A stretch of DNA of 64,000 nt from Labrys sp. KNU-23 (GCF_008330945.1 NZ_CP043489.1:3979501-4043500); one strand, 5' to 3'. Positions 42,448 through 51,798 are shown, counted from the first letter of the stretch. Notes: generated by a model from the letters alone, not told the origin. Program-made: numbers and translations.

Positions 42448-43401
42448 TCACTGGCTGCCGATCAGGATGCCGGTGAGCAGCACCAGGATGCCGCCGAGGA
42501 CCACCTGCACGATCGCCGAGGTAAAGGGCGTGGCCATGAAGCGGGTACGGATCCAGGCGATGGCGATGAGTTCCAGCACGACCACGCAGCCGGCGACGCC
42601 GGTCGCTACCCAGAAATCGGGGATGAGATAGGGCAGGGTGTGGCCGAGGCCGCCCACCGTGGTCATCACCCCGCAGGCCGCGCCGCGCACCCAGGGATGG
42701 CCGCGCCCGGTGATCTCACCGTCGTCCGACAGGGCTTCCGTCAAACCCATGCTGATGCCGGCGCCGATCGAGGCAGCCATGCCGACGAGGAAGGCGTCCC
42801 AGGAGTTCATGGTGGCGAAGGCGGCGGCGAAGATCGGGGCGAGGGTGGAGACCGAGCCGTCAATCAGCCCGGCCAGGGCAGGCTGCACGATCTGCAGCAC
42901 GAAAAGGCGCCGGGAGGTCTCGTCCTCGCTGCGCTTCTGGTCGGCCGGCAGCTTGGATTCCAGCGTCTCGGCCAGGCTTTCGTGGCGCTTTTCCTCTTCG
43001 GCGAGATCGGCCAGCAGGGTGCGGATTTCGACGTCATGGGCCCGTTCCGCCGCCTTGGCGTAGAACCGGGCAGCTTCCAGCTCCATGGTCTCGGCCTGCT
43101 CGCGTACCGCGTCGATGCGCAGATTGTCGAGCAGCCAGATCGGGTTGCGCTTGAGGAAACCGTTGACGTCCTGGCGGGTGATATAGGGCAGGGTATCGCC
43201 GAACTTGGCTGTGTAGGTCTCCAACAGGCGGTGGCGATGGCCATGTTCTTCCTGCGCCATCGCCTCGAAGATCTTGGCGGAGCCTGGAAAATCGGCGCGC
43301 AGGCGATTGGCGAATTGCAGATAGATGCGCGCATCCTCCTCCTCGTTGGAGATGGCGAGCGCCAGGATCTCGGCCTCGTTCAGATCGGAAAAACGTTTCA
43401 T
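42448..43401 (-). CDS. mbfA: Ferritin-like/VIT1 membrane iron exporter MbfA
   Basis: 317-aa fusion of an N-terminal ferritin-like (erythrin) di-iron domain (EAEILALAISNEEEDARIYL; AQEEHGHRHRLLETY; MELEAARFYAKAAERAH; AEEEKRHESLAETLE, carrying the ExxH ligands) and a C-terminal VIT1/CCC1-type membrane domain (QPALAGLIDGSVSTLAPIFA, five helices). In Bradyrhizobium and Agrobacterium, MbfA exports iron and protects from iron and peroxide stress under Irr control. An Irr-like palindrome directly upstream supports the same here. Confidence 0.93.
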   Translation of the reverse strand: MKRFSDLNEAEILALAISNEEEDARIYLQFANRLRADFPGSAKIFEAMAQEEHGHRHRLLETYTAKFGDTLPYITRQDVNGFLKRNPIWLLDNLRIDAVREQAETMELEAARFYAKAAERAHDVEIRTLLADLAEEEKRHESLAETLESKLPADQKRSEDETSRRLFVLQIVQPALAGLIDGSVSTLAPIFAAAFATMNSWDAFLVGMAASIGAGISMGLTEALSDDGEITGRGHPWVRGAACGVMTTVGGLGHTLPYLIPDFWVATGVAGCVVVLELIAIAWIRTRFMATPFTSAIVQVVLGGILVLLTGILIGSQ

Positions 43402-43413
43402 GGCGAACCTAGA

Positions 43414-43428
43414 TTAGAATAATTCTAA
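43414..43428 (-). promoter_or_regulatory. Irr box / iron control element
   Basis: TTAGAATAATTCTAA, 7-bp arms around one central base, flanked by further A/T (AATTTAGAATTATTCTAATC on the minus strand), 12 nt upstream of the mbfA start. It matches the ICE/Irr-box form TTTAGAA-N-TTCTAAA used for iron-responsive control in Rhizobiales. Confidence 0.8.
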
Positions 43429-43476
43429 ATTTAGATCCTTCTATCCCGCCTGCCGGTTCCTGTCGAGCCAAATCCC

Positions 43477-44052
43477 TCAGCCCGGGAAGAAGGGCGGCAC
43501 GAGCAATGCCGCAAGTACCGAACCCACCAGAAAGTTGAGAAGCAGGCCGATCAGCACCACCGCGATCGTATAGATCGGTGTCTTCATGGTGGGGATCCGC
43601 ATCAGCACGGGAGCGCCGGCGAACAGGAGATAGATGCTGTAGAGGCCGACGACGGCAAGCAGTCCCAGGGCCGGAACGATCGTGAAGATGTTGGCGAGCC
43701 AGGCCGCCGTCATGCTGTAGGCGGCAAGCTTGAAGGCGCTGAGGAAGTCGGACCTGCCGCCGAAATGGGGAGCCAGCCGATCGATCACGATTGCCATGAC
43801 ATGGAGCATGGCGAGGGTGATCACGTAGCGCAGGACGGCCAGAACAAGGCCGCTGACCAAGCCGATGCGGGCGCCGTCGATGCCGATCAGCGAGGTGCCG
43901 ATGAAGCCGGCAATCGGGCCGATCGCGGCGAGATAGAGGACATAGTCCCGATAGATGCGTTCGACGCTGGTCGCCTCGGCGGCGATAATTCGCCATTCGG
44001 CTGACGGCGACAGCAAAAGGTTCCGCGCCCGTGCCAGGATGTCCATGACCAT
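43477..44052 (-). CDS. Yip1 family membrane protein
   Basis: 191-aa protein: MDILARARNLLLSPSAEWRI at the N-terminus, as in bacterial Yip1-domain proteins, followed by about five membrane helices (LYLAAIGPIAGFIGTSLIG, LVLAVLRYVITLAMLHVMAI, AAYSMTAAWLANIFTIVPAL, LAVVGLYSIYLLFAGAPVLM, IAVVLIGLLLNFLVGSVLAA). Function of bacterial members is unknown. Start at 44052 (MVMDIL) has GGAG about 11 nt upstream; 44046 is an alternative, and the frame open to 44109 is less likely. Confidence 0.8.
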   Translation of the reverse strand: MVMDILARARNLLLSPSAEWRIIAAEATSVERIYRDYVLYLAAIGPIAGFIGTSLIGIDGARIGLVSGLVLAVLRYVITLAMLHVMAIVIDRLAPHFGGRSDFLSAFKLAAYSMTAAWLANIFTIVPALGLLAVVGLYSIYLLFAGAPVLMRIPTMKTPIYTIAVVLIGLLLNFLVGSVLAALLVPPFFPG

Positions 44053-44133
44053 GGTGATGACAACTCCGATCGATCGCCCTTTGCATAGCACGGGGCGCAG
44101 CGCCGTCATGGCCCGTCACGGGCGCTTGGGGAG

Positions 44134-45297
44134 TTATCCAATACCGTTCAGGGCGCAGAGCAGCTTCATGCGGTGGGCCGCTTTCTCGGGATCGATGAGG
44201 AGTTGGGCCTTGTCAGCCAGGCGGAAGATATCGGCGTAATGCGCGATGCCTCGGGCCGATTCGGCGCCGCCCACCATGCGAAAATGCGACTGGAAGCCGT
44301 TCAGCCACGCCAGGAACACCACCCCGCTCTTGTAGAACTGGGTCGGTGCCTCGAACAGGCGGCGCGCCAGCGTCACGGTGGGATCGAGAATGATGCGATA
44401 GCCCTCTGCGTTGCCCGCCGCGAGCCGGTCCATCGCGGCGGCGGCGGCCGGTGCGATCGGATCGAAGATGCCGAGTAATCCATGCGAGAAGCCCTGCAGG
44501 TCGCCCTGCATCAGTTCGGCATAGTTGAAATCGTCGCCGGTATACATCGCCACGCCCTCCGGCAGCAGCCGGCGCATGGTGATTTCCTTGCCGGCGTCGA
44601 GGAGGGAAATCTTGATGCCGTCGATCTTGCCGGCATGGCTGCGGATCAGTTCCAGCACCGTCTGCATGGCGGGCTCGAAGACCTGCGAGCCCCAATAACC
44701 CGCGAGGGCGGGGTCGAAGGCTTCGCCGAGCCAATGCAGGATCACCTTGTCGCGGGTCTGCTCGATCAGCCGGCCGTAGACGGTGAGATAGTCGTCGGGT
44801 CCCTTGGCAAGGCGGCAGAGGGCGCGGCTTGCCATCAGGATGATGCGCCCGCCATGCTTCTCGACATGGGCGATCTGTTCCTCATAGGCCCGGATGACGT
44901 CGTCGAGCGTGGTGGCGGTTTCGGGGGCGAGCTGGTCGGTGCCGGCGCCGCAGGCGAGGTCCGCACCGGGCATGCTGCGGGACTCGGCCAGTGAACGCTC
45001 GATCAGCTCGGCGGCGCCGGGCCAGTCCAGGCCAAGGCCGCGCTGGGACGTGTCCATCGCCTCGGCGATCTTGAAGCCCAGCCCCCACAAATGGCGGCGG
45101 AAGCGCAAGGTCGCCTCCCAATCGATCGCGGGCTTGCGCCAGGGATCGTCCAGCCGGCGCGGATCGGCGACGACATGGGCGGCAGCATAGAGAATGCGCG
45201 GGAAATGGCCGGTATGAACGAGCGGATAGGGAGAGGAGGGACCATAGTGATAGGCCTCCAGGCCGCCATCGACGGTGGGCAATATCAGTGCGCTCAT
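44134..45297 (-). CDS. DUF993 family protein (dihydrodipicolinate synthase-like TIM barrel)
   Basis: 387-aa protein of the DUF993 family, which shares the DHDPS/NAL aldolase barrel. Seen: LILPTVDGGLEAYHYGP, ETATTLDDVIRAYEEQIAHV, DGIKISLLDAGKEITMRRLL with the lysine expected for Schiff-base-type chemistry, and MYTGDDFNYAELMQGD. Probably an aldolase or hydro-lyase on a keto-sugar acid. It is divergent from the lacI-led catabolic cluster and may share its operators. Good GAGGAG precedes the ATG. Confidence 0.8.
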   Translation of the reverse strand: MSALILPTVDGGLEAYHYGPSSPYPLVHTGHFPRILYAAAHVVADPRRLDDPWRKPAIDWEATLRFRRHLWGLGFKIAEAMDTSQRGLGLDWPGAAELIERSLAESRSMPGADLACGAGTDQLAPETATTLDDVIRAYEEQIAHVEKHGGRIILMASRALCRLAKGPDDYLTVYGRLIEQTRDKVILHWLGEAFDPALAGYWGSQVFEPAMQTVLELIRSHAGKIDGIKISLLDAGKEITMRRLLPEGVAMYTGDDFNYAELMQGDLQGFSHGLLGIFDPIAPAAAAAMDRLAAGNAEGYRIILDPTVTLARRLFEAPTQFYKSGVVFLAWLNGFQSHFRMVGGAESARGIAHYADIFRLADKAQLLIDPEKAAHRMKLLCALNGIG

Positions 45298-45746
45298 CGG
45301 CCTCTCCTCGTTCCTCTCTTATCCGGCTTCTTCGATGCCCAAGTTCAGTTTCCCGATATTGCCCCTGAACGGACAATACCGGGAAACTGAACAAGTGTTT
45401 GAAATCCTGCGAATTCCTCCTGGTCGAGCCTTTGGTTCGGCCAGAAGGAATTCGCTTGGGGCAATTTTCGCCCGATGGCCGGGTCCTTGCGGGAATCCGC
45501 TGTGACGCAGGATCCAACACATCGTCCCAGGAAGTCGGGGAAAATAGGCCAAGGCGTCACGGCCTTGGGGATAAGCATGTCTATTAGAACGTTCCAAAGT
45601 CAAGAATATTTCATCTGAGACAAGATTTATTCTTTTGTATCAATGGGTTATACGCCATTCGAAAGTGGTATTGACATAGGCGTAGGAACGTTCCAAAAAT
45701 ATCGCTCACTGGCCCGGTTCAAGAGGCCGGCCGAGGGAGCGCGAGG
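45298..45746. promoter_or_regulatory. Divergent regulatory region with two hairpins and two GGAACGTTCC-type operators
   Basis: 449 nt without a gene between DUF993 and lacI. Hairpin 1: GTTCAGTTTCCCGATATTG (45343-45361) against CAATACCGGGAAACTGAAC (45374-45392), 18 of 19. Hairpin 2: GCGAATTCCTCCTGG (45409 on) against CCAGAAGGAATTCGC (ends near 45452), 14 of 15. Operators: AGAACGTTCC at 45586-45595 and GGAACGTTCC at 45685-45694, about 99 bp apart. A TTGACA -35 box lies at 45671-45676, so the second operator would sit between -35 and -10 of the lacI promoter. Confidence 0.65.
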
Positions 45747-46805
45747 ATGAGCGGAGGCAAGCGCGGCGTAAGCCGGGCCACGACGATCGTCGATATTGCC
45801 AGGGCCGCCGGTGTGTCGAAATCGACCGTGTCGCTGGTGCTCAAGGACTCCCCCCTCGTCAAGTCGGCCACGCGTGATCGCGTTATCAGGGCCATCGACC
45901 AGCTCGGTTATGTCTACAACCGCTCGGCCGCGAGCCTGCGCACCGCCCGCTCCAGCTTCGTGGGCATGGTGATCTCCGATCTCATGAACCCCTTCTTCAC
46001 CGAACTCGCTGTCGGCATCGAGGACGGCCTGCACAATATGGGCTTCGTGCCCATCCTGGCCAACACCAACGAGGATGTCGAGCGGCAGACCCGCGTGCTG
46101 CAATCCCTGCGTGAGCACGGGGTTGCCGGCATCATCATGAGTCCGGCACGAGGGACCGATGTCTGGTCTCTGGCCGAGACCCTGCCCCGTTCCCTGCCGA
46201 TGGTGCTGACCATGCGCCGGGTCGAGGGCAGCACCTTGCCCTATATCGGCCCCGACAACCGCACTGGTGCGCGCGAGGCCGTCAGCCACCTCATCAATCT
46301 CGGCCACCGCTCCGTCGCCTTCCTCGGCGGCTTTGGCAGCATGACCACTCAGAAAGAGCGCATTTCCGGCTATCGGGATGCCTTGATATCGGCCGGCTTG
46401 CCGCTGCGCGACGAGTTGATCTTCGAGGCGATGCCGACGCGTGCCGGCGGGGCGGAGGCGATCACCGCTGCCCTGGCGAGCGCCCACAAGCCGACGGCAG
46501 CCTTCTGCTACAACGACATCGTGGCGATGGGAGCGACCCGTGCTCTCGGCTTGCGCGGCGTCCGCGTCGGTATCGACTTCGCGGTGATCGGCTTCGACGA
46601 TATCGTCGAGGCGGAGCACAATGCGCCGCCCCTCACCACCGTCAATGCCGATACCAGGATCATGGGGACCCGCGCGGCCCGCAGCCTGCTCGGCCTGATC
46701 GACGGGGCAGATCCGGAGGCAATGTCCTTCATCGGCACCACCCGTCTGGTGGTGCGTGAATCCTGCGGCGCTCATGGACGTACTATCTTGAAGGAGACGG
46801 CATAA
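45747..46805 (+). CDS. LacI family transcriptional regulator
   Basis: 352-aa repressor: HTH TIVDIARAAGVSKSTVSLVL and hinge SAASLRTARSSFVGMVISDL at the N-terminus, then a sugar-binding-type effector domain (ILANTNEDVERQTRVLQSLR, CYNDIVAMGATRALGLRGV, IGFDDIVEAEHNAPPLTTVN). First gene of a 15-kb catabolic run on the plus strand. Two GGAACGTTCC-like palindromes upstream suggest autoregulation and joint control of the divergent DUF993 gene. Effector unknown, probably a sugar or derivative imported by the ABC system at 51.8-56.1 kb. Confidence 0.93.
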   Translation: MSGGKRGVSRATTIVDIARAAGVSKSTVSLVLKDSPLVKSATRDRVIRAIDQLGYVYNRSAASLRTARSSFVGMVISDLMNPFFTELAVGIEDGLHNMGFVPILANTNEDVERQTRVLQSLREHGVAGIIMSPARGTDVWSLAETLPRSLPMVLTMRRVEGSTLPYIGPDNRTGAREAVSHLINLGHRSVAFLGGFGSMTTQKERISGYRDALISAGLPLRDELIFEAMPTRAGGAEAITAALASAHKPTAAFCYNDIVAMGATRALGLRGVRVGIDFAVIGFDDIVEAEHNAPPLTTVNADTRIMGTRAARSLLGLIDGADPEAMSFIGTTRLVVRESCGAHGRTILKETA

Positions 46806-47848
46806 TGGCCCAGCCGGCGTCGGGTAAGAACGTGGCAGCTTCAAAAAGAGGGTTGCGCTGGGGGATCGTCGGCGCCACGACGATCGCCAAGGAGTGGATG
46901 ATCGGGGCCATTCGCGAGACGGGCGGCGACGTCGTCAGCGTGATGTCTTCCGATGCCGAGCGCGGCAAGGCCTATGCCAAGGCAAACGGCATTCCCCATT
47001 CGACCCGCAGCCTTGCGACCCTGCTCGCCAAGGACATCGATGCGGTCTACGTCGCCACCACCAACGAAAAGCATAAGGCGCAGACCCTGGCGGCCGCCAA
47101 GGCCGGCATTCACGTACTGTGCGAAAAGCCGCTGGCCCTCAAGCTTTCCGATGCGCACCGAATGGTCGCCGCCTGCAAGGAAGCCGGCGTCGTCATGGCC
47201 ACCAACCATCATCTGCGCAATGCCGCCGCCTTCCGCGCCATGCGCGACGCCGTCGCTTCCGGCAAGATCGGCAAGCCGCTGTTCGCCCGGGTCTTCCACG
47301 CGGTCTACCTGCCGCCGCATCTGCAGGGCTGGCGCATCAAGGATGCCAAGGCCGGCTCGGGCGTGGTGATGGATATCACCGTGCATGATGCCGACACGCT
47401 GCGTTTCGTGCTCGGCGAGGAACCCGTGGCGGCAACGGCCTTCACCCAGCACGGCGGCATGGGCGGCGCCGGTATCGAGGATGGCGTCATGGGCGTGGTG
47501 CGCTTCGAAAGCGGGTTGCTGGCACAGTTCCACGACGCCTTCACCACGGCCTATGCCAATACGGGCTTCGAAGTGCACGGCAGCGAAGGCTCCCTGATCG
47601 GTACCAATTGCATGACGCAAAAGCCCGTCGGCGAGGTGGTGCTGCGCAATGCGTCCGGCGAGCACAAGCTGCCGTTCGAGCCGGAAAACCTCTATGTCCG
47701 CAGCGTCGCCAATTTCCAGAATGCCGTGCGTGGCAAGGGAACGCCGTCGGCTACCGGCGAGGATGGCATCCGCTCGATGGCCCTGGCCCTGGCCGTGCTG
47801 AAATCGGCCAAAACGGGCCGCGAAGTCGCCGTCGAGCCGGGGCTCTGA
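46805..47848 (+). CDS. Gfo/Idh/MocA family oxidoreductase
   Basis: 347-aa NAD(P)-dependent dehydrogenase: Rossmann motif WGIVGATTIAKEWMIGAIRE, catalytic EKPL (HVLCEKPLALKLSDAHRMVA) and GGSGVVMDITVHDADTLRF-type C-terminal segment with the active-site aspartate and histidine. Family members oxidise hydroxyls of sugars or inositols. Its ATG overlaps the lacI stop (TAATG). Confidence 0.92.
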   Translation: MAQPASGKNVAASKRGLRWGIVGATTIAKEWMIGAIRETGGDVVSVMSSDAERGKAYAKANGIPHSTRSLATLLAKDIDAVYVATTNEKHKAQTLAAAKAGIHVLCEKPLALKLSDAHRMVAACKEAGVVMATNHHLRNAAAFRAMRDAVASGKIGKPLFARVFHAVYLPPHLQGWRIKDAKAGSGVVMDITVHDADTLRFVLGEEPVAATAFTQHGGMGGAGIEDGVMGVVRFESGLLAQFHDAFTTAYANTGFEVHGSEGSLIGTNCMTQKPVGEVVLRNASGEHKLPFEPENLYVRSVANFQNAVRGKGTPSATGEDGIRSMALALAVLKSAKTGREVAVEPGL

Positions 47849-47852
47849 TCCG

Positions 47853-49451
47853 ATGGCCTTCCCGAAAGTCCTTTCCGCCGACCAGGCTGCCGCGCTCATC
47901 CCCGACAATGCCGTGGTGACCGTCTCCTCCTCGTCCGGCCTTGGCTGTCCGGATGCGATGCTCGCCGCCATCGGCCGCCGCTTCGACGCCTCCGGGCACC
48001 CGCGCAACCTCACCACCCTGCACCCCATCGCGGCTGGTGACATGTGGGGCATCAAGGGCGTCGATCATATCGCCAGACCCGGCCTGCTCGCCCGTATCCT
48101 CGGCGGCTCCTATCCTTCCGGTCCCTCGTCTGCGGAGCCGCCGGCGATCTGGAAGATGATCACCGGCAATGAGATCCCCGCCTACAACATCCCCTCCGGC
48201 ATCCTGTTCGACATGCATCGCGAGGCGGCGGCCAAGCGTCCGGGCGTGCTGACCAAGATCGGCCTGGACACCTTCGTCGATCCCGCCCGCGAGGGCTGCG
48301 CCATGAACAAGCGGGCCGCAGAGGCACCGATCGTGCGCCAGGTCGAATTCGACGGCGAGAACTGGCTCTATTTCAAGACCATCATTCCCGATGTCGCCAT
48401 CATCCGCGCCACCACGGCCGATGAGCGCGGCAATCTTTCCTATGAGCATGAGGGCGGCTATCTCGGCCCGCTCGACCAGGCACTCGCCGTGCGCAACAAT
48501 GGCGGCATCGTCATCGCCCAGGTGAAACGCCTCGCCGAGAGCGGCACGCTCAAGCCGCAGAACGTGCTGGTGCCGGGCGTGCTCGTGGATGCCATCGTGG
48601 TCGCGCCGGACCAGATGCAGACGACGCAGACGTCCTATGAGCCGGCGATCTCGGGCGAGATCTTCCGCCCGCTGTCGAGCTTCGAGATCCCCGAATTCGG
48701 CGTTTCCAAGGTGATCGCCCGCCGGGTGGCGCAGGAATTGCGTTACGGCGATGCCGTCAATATCGGCTTCGGCATTTCGGCCAATGTGCCGCGCATCCTG
48801 ATCGAGGAGGGCCGGCATGGCGAAGTGACCTGGGTGATCGAACAGGGCGCCGTCGGCGGCGTGCCATTGCTCGACTTCCAGTTCGGCTGTGCCTCCAACG
48901 CCGAGGCGATCATGCCTTCGCCCTATCAGTTCACCTATTTCCAGGGCGCCGGCTTCGATGCCTCGCTGCTCTCCTTCCTGCAGATCGACCGCGAGGGCAG
49001 CGTTAACGTCTCCAAGCTCGGCGTGCGCCCGCATGTGACGGCGGGGGCGGGCGGCTTCGTCGACATCACGGCCCGGGCGAGGCGTATCATCTTCTCCGGC
49101 TTCTTCACGGCCGCTGCCGGCCTTTCCATCGAGAATGGGGCGCTGCTCATCGCCAGGGAAGGCAAAGTCCGGAAGCTGGTCGAGGCAGTGGAGCATGTCT
49201 CCTTCTCCGGTCGCCGCGCCGTCGCCCAGGGCCAGGACATCACCTATGTCACCGAGCGCTGCGTGCTCAAGCTGACTGAGAAGGGCATCGTGGTCACGGA
49301 AATCGCGCCCGGTGTCGACCTCAAGCGCGACGTCCTGGCCCAGGCCGAGTTCCCGCTGCTGGTTGCCGACGACCTCAGGGTGATGGATGCGGCTCTGTTC
49401 CAGCCGGGGCTGATCGGCTTGGATATCGGGGGAGGGCAGGCCCGTGTCTGA
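47853..49451 (+). CDS. Acyl-CoA:carboxylate CoA-transferase (fused alpha/beta, class I)
   Basis: 532-aa CoA-transferase joining both halves in one chain: N-terminal NAVVTVSSSSGLGCPDAMLA and LHPIAAGDMWGIKGVDHIA; C-terminal NIGFGISANVPRILIEEG, then the catalytic E330 in VTWVIEQGAVGGVPLLDF. It activates a short-chain acid with CoA from acetyl- or succinyl-CoA. Followed by an enoyl-CoA hydratase gene overlapping by 8 nt, so the product probably enters a beta-oxidation-like step. Confidence 0.92.
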   Translation: MAFPKVLSADQAAALIPDNAVVTVSSSSGLGCPDAMLAAIGRRFDASGHPRNLTTLHPIAAGDMWGIKGVDHIARPGLLARILGGSYPSGPSSAEPPAIWKMITGNEIPAYNIPSGILFDMHREAAAKRPGVLTKIGLDTFVDPAREGCAMNKRAAEAPIVRQVEFDGENWLYFKTIIPDVAIIRATTADERGNLSYEHEGGYLGPLDQALAVRNNGGIVIAQVKRLAESGTLKPQNVLVPGVLVDAIVVAPDQMQTTQTSYEPAISGEIFRPLSSFEIPEFGVSKVIARRVAQELRYGDAVNIGFGISANVPRILIEEGRHGEVTWVIEQGAVGGVPLLDFQFGCASNAEAIMPSPYQFTYFQGAGFDASLLSFLQIDREGSVNVSKLGVRPHVTAGAGGFVDITARARRIIFSGFFTAAAGLSIENGALLIAREGKVRKLVEAVEHVSFSGRRAVAQGQDITYVTERCVLKLTEKGIVVTEIAPGVDLKRDVLAQAEFPLLVADDLRVMDAALFQPGLIGLDIGGGQARV

Positions 49452-50217
49452 TCCCGTCCGCCTCGACATCGAAGACGGTATCGCCGTCATCACGCTGGCC
49501 CGGCCCGAAAAGCTCAATGCGCTCGACGAGGCGATGATAGCCGGGCTTGCCATCGCGGCCGAACGGATCGACCGGCATGGTTCCGTCCGTGCCGCCATCC
49601 TCACCGGCGAGGGCAAGGGCTTTTGCGCGGGCGGCGACATTGCCGCCTGGGGCAAGCTCTCGGCCCTCGACATGGGCCAGCAATGGGTGCGCGATGGCCA
49701 TCGCGTCTTCGACCGCCTGACTCGGCTGCGCGCGCCGCTGATCGCGGCCATCAATGGGCATGCGCTGGGTGGAGGCCTCGAATTGGCAGCGACGGCCGAC
49801 ATCCGTGTCGCCGAAGAGCAGGCCAAGTTCGGCCTGCCCGAGACCGGTATCGGCATGGTGCCGGGCTGGTCCGGCACGCAGCGCCTCGTCACCCGCTTCG
49901 GCGCGGCCGCCGTGCGCCGCCTCGCCCTGACCGGCGAGATCGTCACGGCCGAGAGGGCGCTGCAGCTCGGTCTGATCGACGAGATCGCGCCAAGGGGCCA
50001 GGGGCTTGAGCAGGCGCGCGAACTGGCACGCAAGATCGCCGGGCGCGGGCCCATTGCCAATGCCGTCGCCAAGCAGATGATCAATGCAGCGGAAGGCGAG
50101 GATGCCGCAGCCGCCATCGAGATCCTCGCGGGATCGCTGGTTTCCTACACCGACGATCTCAAGGAGGGCGTTGCCAGCTTCGTCGAGAAGCGCACGCCCC
50201 AGTTCAAGGGACAATGA
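49444..50217 (+). CDS. Enoyl-CoA hydratase/isomerase family protein
   Basis: 257-aa crotonase-fold enzyme: ITLARPEKLNALDEAMIAGL, oxyanion-hole segments LTGEGKGFCAGGDIAAWG and AINGHALGGGLELAATADIR, and LPETGIGMVPGWSGTQRL, where the glutamate at the catalytic position is kept. GTG start within the previous gene's end. It would hydrate or isomerise the CoA thioester made by the preceding transferase. Confidence 0.92.
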   Translation: MSDPVRLDIEDGIAVITLARPEKLNALDEAMIAGLAIAAERIDRHGSVRAAILTGEGKGFCAGGDIAAWGKLSALDMGQQWVRDGHRVFDRLTRLRAPLIAAINGHALGGGLELAATADIRVAEEQAKFGLPETGIGMVPGWSGTQRLVTRFGAAAVRRLALTGEIVTAERALQLGLIDEIAPRGQGLEQARELARKIAGRGPIANAVAKQMINAAEGEDAAAAIEILAGSLVSYTDDLKEGVASFVEKRTPQFKGQ

Positions 50218-51743
50218 CCGTGACGATCGCCGTCCGCCTCGACAAGGCCCGTTTCGCCGCTGCACTCGCCGGCACTCCCCGCGAGCACCAGCTTTTCATC
50301 GCCGGAACCTTCGGGCCTGCCGCCGAGGGGCGGACGATCGAGCGCCTCAGCCCCGGTCATGACGAGCGGGTGGGCCTCTATCCGCAGGCGGGTGCCGCCG
50401 ATCTCGATCGCGCCCTCGCTGCTGCGCGCAAAGCCTTCGATGACGGGCCATGGCCCTCATTGACCGGGGCGGAGCGCTCGCGCTTTCTCCACAAGGTCGC
50501 CGACCTGATCGAGGAAAGGCTCGAGATCTTCGCCACGCTCGACAGCCTCGAAGCCGGCAAGCCGATCAGCCAGGCCCGCGGCGAGATGGCCGGCGCCGTT
50601 GACATCTGGCGCTATGCGGCGGGCCTCGCCCGCGACCTGCATGGCGAGAGCTACAACACCATCGGTGCCAACAAGCTCGGCCTGGTGATGCGCGAGCCGA
50701 TCGGGGTGGTCTCCATCATCACGCCCTGGAACTTCCCCTTCCTGATCGTCAGCCAGAAGCTGCCTTTCGCGCTTGCCGCCGGCTGCACCGCGGTGGTCAA
50801 GCCGAGCGAAATGACCTCCGGCTCGACCCTGCTGCTCGGCCATTTGCTGGCGGAGGCCGGCCTGCCGGAAGGCGTGGTCAACATCCTTTCCGGCTACGGC
50901 CCCGAGATCGGCGGGCCGATGACCACGGATGGCCGGGTCGACATGGTCTCCTTCACCGGTTCGACCCGGGTCGGCAAGGCGGCGATGGCGGCGGCTTCGG
51001 GCACGCTGAAGAAGCTGTCGATGGAGCTCGGCGGCAAGAACCCGCAATTGATCTTCCCTGATGCCGATCTCGACGCGGCGCTCGATGCCGCCGTGTTCGG
51101 CTCCTATTTCAACGCAGGCGAATGCTGCAATGCCGGCAGTCGCCTGCTCGTTCATCAGGACATCGCAGCCGAGTTCGAGGCCGAATTCGTCAAGCGCTCC
51201 CGCCAGGTCGTGGTCGGCGATCCGCTGGATCCGGCCACGCTGGTCGGTGCGCTGATTTCGCCGCAGCATCTGGCCCAGGTCGAGGGGCATGTCGCCAACG
51301 CCCGGGCGGAAGGAGCCGAGGTCGCGCTGGGAGGAAACCGCCTGGAAAGCGAGGCCGGCCAGTTCATGGCGGCGACGGTGGTGGCCGGCGCGCGCGCCTC
51401 GATGGCGATCGCCCGCGACGAGGTGTTCGGGCCGGTGGCGACCGTGATGCGTTTCGCCAGCGCCGACGAGGCCGTTTCCATCGCCAATGGCGTGGATTAC
51501 GGTCTGTCGGCCAGTGTCTGGAGCCGGGATTTCGACACGGCCATCGGCATCTCCCGACGCCTCAAGGCCGGTACCGTTTGGACGAACACCTTCATGGACG
51601 GCGCCGCCGAACTGCCCTTCGGCGGCTTCAGGCAATCGGGGATCGGACGGGAGCTCGGCCGCAATGCCGCGGCTGATTACACCGAGGAAAAGACGATGCA
51701 TCTTCATTGCGGACCGCGCACGGCCTGGTGGCTGCCGCGGTAG
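50214..51743 (+). CDS. Aldehyde dehydrogenase family protein
   Basis: 509-aa NAD(P)-dependent aldehyde dehydrogenase: VVSIITPWNFPFLIVSQKLP, VKPSEMTSGSTLLLGHLLAE, SFTGSTRVGKAAMAAASG, catalytic glutamate in SMELGGKNPQLIFPDADLDA and nucleophilic cysteine in YFNAGECCNAGSRLLVHQDI; C-terminal FGGFRQSGIGRELG. Overlaps the hydratase stop by ATGA, so it belongs to the same transcript. Substrate aldehyde unknown. Confidence 0.95.
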   Translation: MTVTIAVRLDKARFAAALAGTPREHQLFIAGTFGPAAEGRTIERLSPGHDERVGLYPQAGAADLDRALAAARKAFDDGPWPSLTGAERSRFLHKVADLIEERLEIFATLDSLEAGKPISQARGEMAGAVDIWRYAAGLARDLHGESYNTIGANKLGLVMREPIGVVSIITPWNFPFLIVSQKLPFALAAGCTAVVKPSEMTSGSTLLLGHLLAEAGLPEGVVNILSGYGPEIGGPMTTDGRVDMVSFTGSTRVGKAAMAAASGTLKKLSMELGGKNPQLIFPDADLDAALDAAVFGSYFNAGECCNAGSRLLVHQDIAAEFEAEFVKRSRQVVVGDPLDPATLVGALISPQHLAQVEGHVANARAEGAEVALGGNRLESEAGQFMAATVVAGARASMAIARDEVFGPVATVMRFASADEAVSIANGVDYGLSASVWSRDFDTAIGISRRLKAGTVWTNTFMDGAAELPFGGFRQSGIGRELGRNAAADYTEEKTMHLHCGPRTAWWLPR

Positions 51744-51798
51744 GCGATTGAGACGTCGCCGGAACGTATCCGGCATCATAAGGTCATGGGAGGATTAG

